27,534 bases of DNA from JANXDG01 sp964561135. Lineage in GTDB: Bacteria > Elusimicrobiota > Endomicrobiia > DTEH01. Of this stretch, positions 23,988 to 27,534 are shown piece after piece. The position numbers were made by a program, and so were the translations under genes. Within the stretch, counting starts at the first letter, position 1. Every line of letters begins with the position of its first letter. The notes beneath the pieces are model-generated. The model was not told the origin of the DNA. It did not search any database and saw only the letters and a list, made by a program, of their open reading frames with translations. The stretch covers positions 1 through 27,534 of the forward strand of contig CAZLOB010000057.1 of the NCBI GenBank assembly GCA_964561135.1, read 5' to 3'.

Positions 23988-24002
23988 TGATAATTATTGA
24001 TT
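23988..24002. promoter_or_regulatory. Degenerate Per/Fur-box-like site upstream of rubrerythrin
   Basis: TGATAAT-T-ATTGATT: the left half matches the Fur/Per half-site TGATAAT, but the right half keeps only ATT of ATTATCA. It lies 12 nt after the -10 of the candidate rubrerythrin promoter, comparable to the perR layout. Weak on sequence; position gives it some weight. Confidence 0.3.
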
Positions 24003-24056
24003 TTAGATTTTTTAATTAGTAGGAAAATAAAATATATGTTGAAGGGAGGGTGAACT

Positions 24057-24632
24057 ATGGTTTCAATAAAAGGAACAAAAACTGAAAAAAACTTACTTAC
24101 TGCATTTGCAGGTGAATCACAAGCAAGGAACAGATACACATATTTTGCATCAGTTGCAAAAAAAGAAGGGTATGAACAAATCTCTTGGATATTTTTAGAT
24201 ACTGCTGAAAACGAAAAAGAACATGCAAAAAGATTGTTTAAATTTTTAGAAGGTGGTGAAGTTGAAATACAGGCTGCGTTTCCAGCAGGTATAATTGGTG
24301 ATACAAAAACGAATTTAAAATCAGCAGCTGCTGGAGAAAATTATGAGTATACAAAGATGTATCCAGAATTTGCAAAAATTGCACGTTCTGAAGGGTTTGA
24401 AGAAATAGCAAAAGTTTTTGAAGCAATTGCAGTCGCTGAACAAGGTCATGAAAGAAGATACTTAAAACTTTTAGAAAATATAGAAAATGGTTTAGTGTTT
24501 AAAAAGAACCAAGTGGTTAAATGGAGATGCAGAAACTGTGGTTATATTCATGAAGGGCTTGAAGCACCATTAAAATGTCCCTCTTGTGATCATCCACAAG
24601 CATTTTTTGAATTGTTTGTTGAGAATTATTAA
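24057..24632 (+). CDS. rbr: Rubrerythrin (NADH/rubredoxin peroxidase)
   Basis: This 191-residue protein has a diiron four-helix bundle and a C-terminal rubredoxin-like iron site. Ligands align with D. vulgaris rubrerythrin: Glu20, Glu53, His56 (ENEKEH), Glu94, Glu97, Glu128 and His131 (AEQGH). The rubredoxin part uses C158-x2-C161 and C174-x2-C177. It reduces H2O2 to water in the cytoplasm using electrons from rubredoxin. It has a long upstream region with its own candidate promoter and a strong ribosome site, as expected for an abundant stress protein. A small membrane protein gene follows after 9 nt. Confidence 0.96.
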   Translation: MVSIKGTKTEKNLLTAFAGESQARNRYTYFASVAKKEGYEQISWIFLDTAENEKEHAKRLFKFLEGGEVEIQAAFPAGIIGDTKTNLKSAAAGENYEYTKMYPEFAKIARSEGFEEIAKVFEAIAVAEQGHERRYLKLLENIENGLVFKKNQVVKWRCRNCGYIHEGLEAPLKCPSCDHPQAFFELFVENY

Positions 24633-24641
24633 TAATTTATT

Positions 24642-25037
24642 ATGGGCAAAAATGTTTGTAAAGAATCACCTGTTACAACTTTATTTTTTATAATAGGTCT
24701 TGTTGCTACTATTTCTATACGACTTATTGGTGTTACTGGACTGTTTAGTGTTTTTTTGACGAAACTTCTTTGGTATGTAGGTATTGTAGGATTTTTGTTG
24801 TTTTTTATCTATAAGTTTAAGGCAGAAAATGAAAGAAGAAATTTAGTAAACAAAACTAATATAATTGAAAAAATTGTATCAGATGAACATTTTGTGGATG
24901 AAGATAAAAACATACTTATATCAGTTTTGTGTAGTTTGACATCTAAAAAAGATATAATAAATTATTTTGTTATATTTTTTACATCTGGTGTAAGTTTAGT
25001 TGTTGCTTTATTATTTGATTTAAAGATTATAAGATAA
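24642..25037 (+). CDS. Unrecognised membrane protein, 131 residues
   Basis: I do not recognise a family. There are three hydrophobic segments (about 11-31, 36-58 and 108-128), with a charged, likely cytosolic stretch between the second and third (about 60-105: KFKAENERRN... and DEDKNILISVLCSLTSKKD). Two cysteines are present, at about residue 6 and in ISVLCSL. It starts 9 nt after rubrerythrin and is probably co-transcribed with it, so it may be a membrane partner or simply a neighbour. The 379-nt repeat region follows its stop. Confidence 0.65.
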   Translation: MGKNVCKESPVTTLFFIIGLVATISIRLIGVTGLFSVFLTKLLWYVGIVGFLLFFIYKFKAENERRNLVNKTNIIEKIVSDEHFVDEDKNILISVLCSLTSKKDIINYFVIFFTSGVSLVVALLFDLKIIR

Positions 25038-25041
25038 CAAA

Positions 25042-25066
25042 TCACAGAGGTACAAAGGCACGGAGA
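25042..25066 (-). repeat. CTCTGTG-type repeat, reverse copy
   Basis: CACAGAGGTACAAAGG then CACGGAGAA on the plus strand is the reverse complement of TTCTCCGTG...CCTCTGTG, i.e. a CTCTGTG module in the opposite direction. It sits 4 nt after the stop of the membrane protein gene. Confidence 0.55.
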
Positions 25067-25083
25067 AGTTTATAGAATTAAAA

Positions 25084-25111
25084 AGTTCAAGGTTTAAAGT
25101 TAAAAGTATAG
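25084..25111 (+). repeat. Degenerate heptamer repeat (RGTTNAA)
   Basis: AGTTCAA, GGTTTAA, AGTTAAA, AGTATAG are four consecutive 7-nt units. They precede hairpin copy 2 as the NATAGTT heptamers precede copy 1. Confidence 0.4.
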
Positions 25112-25125
25112 GGTTGGAAAAAAAT

Positions 25126-25148
25126 GTAGGGCAAAGATTTATCTTTGC
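25126..25148 (+). repeat. REP-like hairpin copy 2
   Basis: GTAGG, then GCAAAGA-TTTA-TCTTTGC. It has the same 5' flank, 7-bp stem length and TTTA loop as copy 1, with different inner pairs. Confidence 0.75.
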
Positions 25149-25162
25149 ATAGATTTTGATAA

Positions 25163-25205
25163 TTTCTCTATGAACTATGAATTTCCTATATCTCTGTGTT
25201 GAAAA
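25163..25205 (+). repeat. CTCTGTG module, degenerate forward copy
   Basis: TTTCTCTATGAACTATG, a variable middle, then TATCTCTGTGTTGAAAA. It is the same layout as the copies at 22166 and 25359, with a few substitutions. Confidence 0.5.
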
Positions 25206-25213
25206 AAATTAAG

Positions 25214-25230
25214 CACAGAGGTACAAAGTA
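25214..25230 (-). repeat. CTCTGTG-type repeat, short reverse copy
   Basis: CACAGAGGTACAAAG at 25214-25228 is identical to the start of the reverse copy at 25042 (15 shared bases). It follows the forward copy by about 8 nt, making a back-to-back arrangement. Confidence 0.55.
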
Positions 25231-25237
25231 TAAGTTT

Positions 25238-25260
25238 GTAGGGCAAGGATTTATCCTTGC
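25238..25260 (+). repeat. REP-like hairpin copy 3
   Basis: GTAGG, then GCAAGGA-TTTA-TCCTTGC. It is one base pair different from copy 2 (A-T replaced by G-C), with both sides changed. It pairs with an inverted copy 25 nt downstream. Confidence 0.75.
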
Positions 25261-25284
25261 ATAATTGTTTTATAATTAAATTAT

Positions 25285-25307
25285 GCAAACTTAAAAGTTT
25301 GCCCTAC
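25285..25307 (-). repeat. REP-like hairpin copy 4, inverted
   Basis: Read on the minus strand: GTAGG, then GCAAACT-TTTA-AGTTTGC. With copy 3 it forms a head-to-head pair with the AT-rich segment 25261-25284 between, like the bacterial interspersed mosaic elements built from two opposed REPs. Confidence 0.75.
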
Positions 25308-25342
25308 AATTTATGTTCAACTAAAAAGGTAATACAAAAGTT

Positions 25343-25406
25343 CATAGTCATTAGTTTTGATAGTTTTCTCTGTGAACTCTGAGTCCTATGTGTCTCTGTG
25401 GTTTTC
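25343..25406 (+). repeat. Heptamers plus CTCTGTG module, copy B (leader of glutaredoxin)
   Basis: CATAGTC, ATTAGTT and GATAGTT units (25343-25365) run into TTTTCTCTGTGAACTCT, about 9 variable bases, then TGTGTCTCTGTGGTT. It aligns with the whole 22143-22215 segment before arsC. It ends 11 nt before the glutaredoxin ATG. The gene-free stretch 25038-25416 is thus almost wholly made of these repeats. Confidence 0.65.
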
Positions 25407-25416
25407 ATTAAAAATT

Positions 25417-25653
25417 ATGAACAAAAAAATAAAAGTTTATTCAACACCAACATGCCCTTTTTGTATAATGCTTAAAAAATTTTTAAAAGATAATAACATT
25501 GAATTTGAAGATTATGATGTTTCCAAAAATAAAACTGCTGCTAAAGAAATGTTCAAAAAAACAAGACAAACAGGTGTCCCAGTGATAGATATTGATGGAG
25601 AAATAGTCATAGGGTTTGATAGAGACGAAATTAAAAAACTTTTAAATCTATAA
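25417..25653 (+). CDS. Glutaredoxin-like protein (CPFC)
   Basis: This 78-residue thioredoxin-fold redoxin has active site C13-PF-C16 preceded by YSTPT, and the cis-proline loop TGVPV (52-56), then GFDRDEIKKLL. It resembles the NrdH/YruB-like small glutaredoxins of anaerobes, which reduce disulfides using thioredoxin reductase rather than glutathione. The start is set at the ATG at 25417; the in-frame codon at 25357 would translate the repeat module as protein. It is followed after 16 nt by the cysteine-rich mini-protein, which has its own AAGGAGG. A role recycling peroxiredoxin or ArsC is plausible. Confidence 0.9.
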   Translation: MNKKIKVYSTPTCPFCIMLKKFLKDNNIEFEDYDVSKNKTAAKEMFKKTRQTGVPVIDIDGEIVIGFDRDEIKKLLNL

Positions 25654-25669
25654 TAAGGAGGATTATAAA

Positions 25670-25828
25670 ATGAAAAAGAAAGAATCAAAAAAAACAAAAA
25701 AACAAGATAAGAAAAAACTAAAATGTGATGTATGTGGACTTGTTGTAAGTGTTGACGAATTATGTGGTTGTGTAGATGTATGTGATTTAATTTGTTGTGG
25801 ACAACAAATGAAAGAAGTTAAAAAATAA
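25670..25828 (+). CDS. Desulforedoxin-like cysteine-rich protein, 52 residues
   Basis: This short gene, with AAGGAGG about 8 nt before the ATG, encodes a lysine-rich N-terminus (1-18) and a compact metal-binding domain. C19-DV-C22-G starts it and I41-C42-C43-GQQM ends it. This C-x2-C...C-C-G-x-x-M pattern is that of desulforedoxin and the N-terminal domain of desulfoferrodoxin, which bind one Fe(SCys)4. Between them are three further cysteines (C32, C34, C38 in ELCGCVDVCDL) that I do not expect in desulforedoxin. The superoxide-reducing domain of desulfoferrodoxin is absent. It lies between glutaredoxin and a bacterioferritin-like gene, so an electron-carrier role in the oxygen response is likely. 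The extra cysteines could bind a second metal. Confidence 0.75.
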   Translation: MKKKESKKTKKQDKKKLKCDVCGLVVSVDELCGCVDVCDLICCGQQMKEVKK

Positions 25829-25856
25829 AATTTTTTTAATAAAGGAGGTTTTTTGT

Positions 25857-26297
25857 ATGAGTATAAAGAAAGAATTAATAGATATGATAAACAAAGCTGT
25901 TGAGTTAGAATATGCTGCAAGAATACAATATCTTGCACATGCAGAAAAAATTAAAGGGTTGAATTCAGAACCTATAGTTGAAAGATTAAAAGAAATAGCC
26001 TCTGATGAGCTAAAACATGAAGAAATTTTTAGAAATCTTGTTTGCAATTATTTAGGTGGTGAAGTCTCAACGAAACTTGAAAAAATTTATGACGCTAATA
26101 AAATTGATGAAATATTAGAAATTAATCTTAAAGGTGAAAAAGATGCTATTGATTATTATAAGCAAATATATAAAAAAGTTGTTGAAAATAAAAATGAACT
26201 TCAGTATGAGTTTGAAACTTTAGAACATCAAATTAGACATGTTATAATTGATGAACAGGAACATGTTGTTGAACTTTCAAATTTGTTAGGAAAATAA
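25857..26297 (+). CDS. Bacterioferritin-like diiron protein
   Basis: This 146-residue four-helix protein has ligands matching bacterioferritin numbering: Glu18, Glu51 and His54 (SDELKH), Glu94, and Glu133-x2-His136 (DEQEH). The heme-ligand Met52 of bacterioferritin is Leu52 here, and the length is short of the usual 155-160, so heme binding is doubtful. It may store iron or, like small rubrerythrin-type proteins, reduce peroxide. A strong AAAGGAGG precedes the ATG. It lies 28 nt after the cysteine-rich mini-protein, which could donate electrons for iron release, as rubredoxin-like proteins do in other anaerobes; this link is inferred. Confidence 0.82.
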   Translation: MSIKKELIDMINKAVELEYAARIQYLAHAEKIKGLNSEPIVERLKEIASDELKHEEIFRNLVCNYLGGEVSTKLEKIYDANKIDEILEINLKGEKDAIDYYKQIYKKVVENKNELQYEFETLEHQIRHVIIDEQEHVVELSNLLGK

Positions 26298-26327
26298 AAT
26301 TAAAAGTTTAATTAGGGGTTTAATTCT

Positions 26328-27506
26328 ATGGCGGTGATAAAAATAAAAGAAAATATTTATTTTGTAGGTGCAAACCATTGGGATAGAAGATTATTTGATG
26401 AGTTAATACCTTTACCAGATGGTACAAGTTATAACGCTTATTTAGTTATAGGAGAAAACAAAGTTGCTTTAATAGACACAGTTGATCCTCAAACAAAACA
26501 ACAATTTTTTGATAATTTAGATGAACTAAAAATTAAAAAAATTGATTATGTGATCTCAAACCATGCTGAACAAGACCATTCTGGAGTTATCCCTGATGTT
26601 TTAGAAAAATATCCTGAAGCAAAAGTTGTGACAAACGAAAAATGTAAGGTTATGCTTATGGATTTACTTTTAATACCCGAAGAAAAGTTTATTGTTATAA
26701 AAGAAAAAGACACACTTGATTTAGGCGGTAAGACACTCGAGTTTTACATGATTCCCTGGGTTCACTGGCCTGAAACTATGGCTACATATCTAAAAGAAGA
26801 CAAAATTTTGTTCCCTTGTGATATGTTTGGCTCACATATCGCTACATCTGATATTTTTGATGAAGAACATTTTTATATTCCTGCTAAAAGATATTATGCT
26901 GAAATAATGTCACCATTTAGAAACAATGTAAGAAACAACATTGAAAAGATTAAAAAACTTGATATAGAAATTATTGCACCATCACACGGATATATCTATA
27001 AGGATCCTAAAAAAATAATTTCTGCATATGAAGATTGGTCTTCTGAAAATGTTAAAAATGAAGTTGTTATAGCTTATGTATCAATGCACGGTTCAACAAA
27101 GAAGATGGCTGAGTTTTTAAGAGAAGAATTAATAAAAAGAAGTTTAAAAGTAAACTTTTTCAACTTAACAGTTACAGACACAGGGGTTCTTGCTATGAGT
27201 TTAATTGATGCTGCAACTTTAGTTATTGCTGCACCTACAACACTTAGTGGTATTCATCCTAAGGCAGCGTATGTTTTATATCTTGCGAATTTGTTAAGAA
27301 TAAAAACAAAGTATATTTCAATTGTATCTTCTTATGGCTGGGCTGAAAAAACTTTAGAAGTTGTTAAAACCTTAGCACCAAATGTTAAAGCAGAAATTGT
27401 TTATCCTGTGATTACAAAAGGATATCCAAAAGAAAAAGATTTTAAAGAATTAGAAAAACTATCAGATGAAATTTTAGAAAAACACAGAAGTTTGAATCTT
27501 TTGTAA
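26328..27506 (+). CDS. fprA: Flavodiiron protein (oxygen/NO reductase, FprA type)
   Basis: This 392-residue protein has a metallo-beta-lactamase-like diiron domain (about 1-245) and a flavodoxin domain (about 246-392). Diiron ligands are His79-x-Glu81-x-Asp83-His84, His146, Asp165 and His220, all in the expected order and spacing. The FMN phosphate loop is SMHGSTK (252-258). It has no fused rubredoxin, so it needs an external donor, most likely Hrb at 20569 or free rubredoxin. It reduces O2 to water, or NO to N2O, in the cytoplasm. The next gene starts 16 nt downstream with a strong ribosome site. Confidence 0.96.
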   Translation: MAVIKIKENIYFVGANHWDRRLFDELIPLPDGTSYNAYLVIGENKVALIDTVDPQTKQQFFDNLDELKIKKIDYVISNHAEQDHSGVIPDVLEKYPEAKVVTNEKCKVMLMDLLLIPEEKFIVIKEKDTLDLGGKTLEFYMIPWVHWPETMATYLKEDKILFPCDMFGSHIATSDIFDEEHFYIPAKRYYAEIMSPFRNNVRNNIEKIKKLDIEIIAPSHGYIYKDPKKIISAYEDWSSENVKNEVVIAYVSMHGSTKKMAEFLREELIKRSLKVNFFNLTVTDTGVLAMSLIDAATLVIAAPTTLSGIHPKAAYVLYLANLLRIKTKYISIVSSYGWAEKTLEVVKTLAPNVKAEIVYPVITKGYPKEKDFKELEKLSDEILEKHRSLNLL

Positions 27507-27522
27507 GGAGGGTACAAAACAT

Positions 27523-27534
27523 ATGGCAGTAAAA
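27523..27534 (+). CDS. Start of a further gene (first four codons)
   Basis: ATG-GCA-GTA-AAA runs off the window; AAGGAGGG lies 10 nt upstream, overlapping the end of the flavodiiron gene. The identity cannot be judged from four residues. Its close spacing implies it belongs to the same redox operon. Confidence 0.5.

Noticed and set aside
25042..25408. Possible CRISPR array
   Set aside because: Repeats alternate in direction, vary in length and sequence, and are not separated by uniform spacers; no cas gene is near.
25357..25416. Upstream extension of the glutaredoxin gene
   Set aside because: It also translates repeat sequence; the ATG at 25417 gives the family's normal N-terminus.
25663..26047. 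Two minus-strand ORFs opposite the mini-protein and bacterioferritin-like gene
   Set aside because: They are low-complexity, mirror the lysine-rich and conserved codons of the plus-strand genes, and have no ribosome sites.

Overview
The window comes from an AT-rich (roughly 30% G+C by eye), densely packed bacterial genome that uses TGA as a stop codon. It looks like a free-living anaerobe or microaerophile. It has a complete rubredoxin / rubrerythrin / flavodiiron / PerR oxygen-defence set, but no catalase, superoxide dismutase or respiratory oxidase in view. Nothing here fixes the phylum. Most genes lie on the plus strand, in long runs with 0-5 bp gaps or ATGA overlaps.

Region 1 (1-1087, minus strand) is accessory. 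It holds the start of an N6-adenine DNA methyltransferase cut by the window edge, tRNA-Ser(GCU), and a HepT/MntA toxin-antitoxin pair. Region 2 (1182-3624) is a three-gene operon: a secreted ApbE flavin transferase lipoprotein, a membrane-anchored NusG-II domain protein, and a fusion of a Gx-type membrane domain with an EcfT-like domain. I read it as a module for moving flavin outward and attaching it to extracytosolic proteins. Region 3 (3699-12226) is housekeeping: clpB, a small ferritin-like protein, dnaN, dciA, glmM, pdxJ and glmS. A two-gene ABC exporter (12228-13768) faces it on the minus strand. Region 4 (13866-20066) is a second housekeeping run: polysaccharide deacetylase, ruvX, mltG, a cyclophilin-like protein, nadK, an Ogg2-type glycosylase, rlmN, acpS and nnrD.

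Region 5 (20083-27534) is a redox and oxidative-stress island headed by perR, with a perfect inverted-repeat Per box at its own promoter. After perR come a high-molecular-weight rubredoxin (flavin reductase-rubredoxin fusion), a ZIP metal transporter, a thioredoxin-coupled arsenate reductase, a TlpA-type thioredoxin lipoprotein, 2-Cys peroxiredoxin, rubrerythrin, an unknown membrane protein, glutaredoxin, a 52-residue cysteine-rich desulforedoxin-like protein, a bacterioferritin-like protein and a flavodiiron protein. Rubredoxin would carry electrons from NAD(P)H to rubrerythrin (peroxide) and the flavodiiron protein (oxygen). Peroxiredoxin, the thiol redoxins and PerR would complete the response.

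The least ordinary signals are four short hairpins, in two intergenic regions of the redox island, with a fixed GTAGG 5' flank, a fixed TTTA loop and stem changes that compensate each other (REP-like); a CTCTGTG-type repeat next to them; a strong Shine-Dalgarno plus ATG exactly at the rubredoxin domain boundary inside the Hrb gene; the Gx-EcfT fusion; and the cysteine-rich mini-protein.
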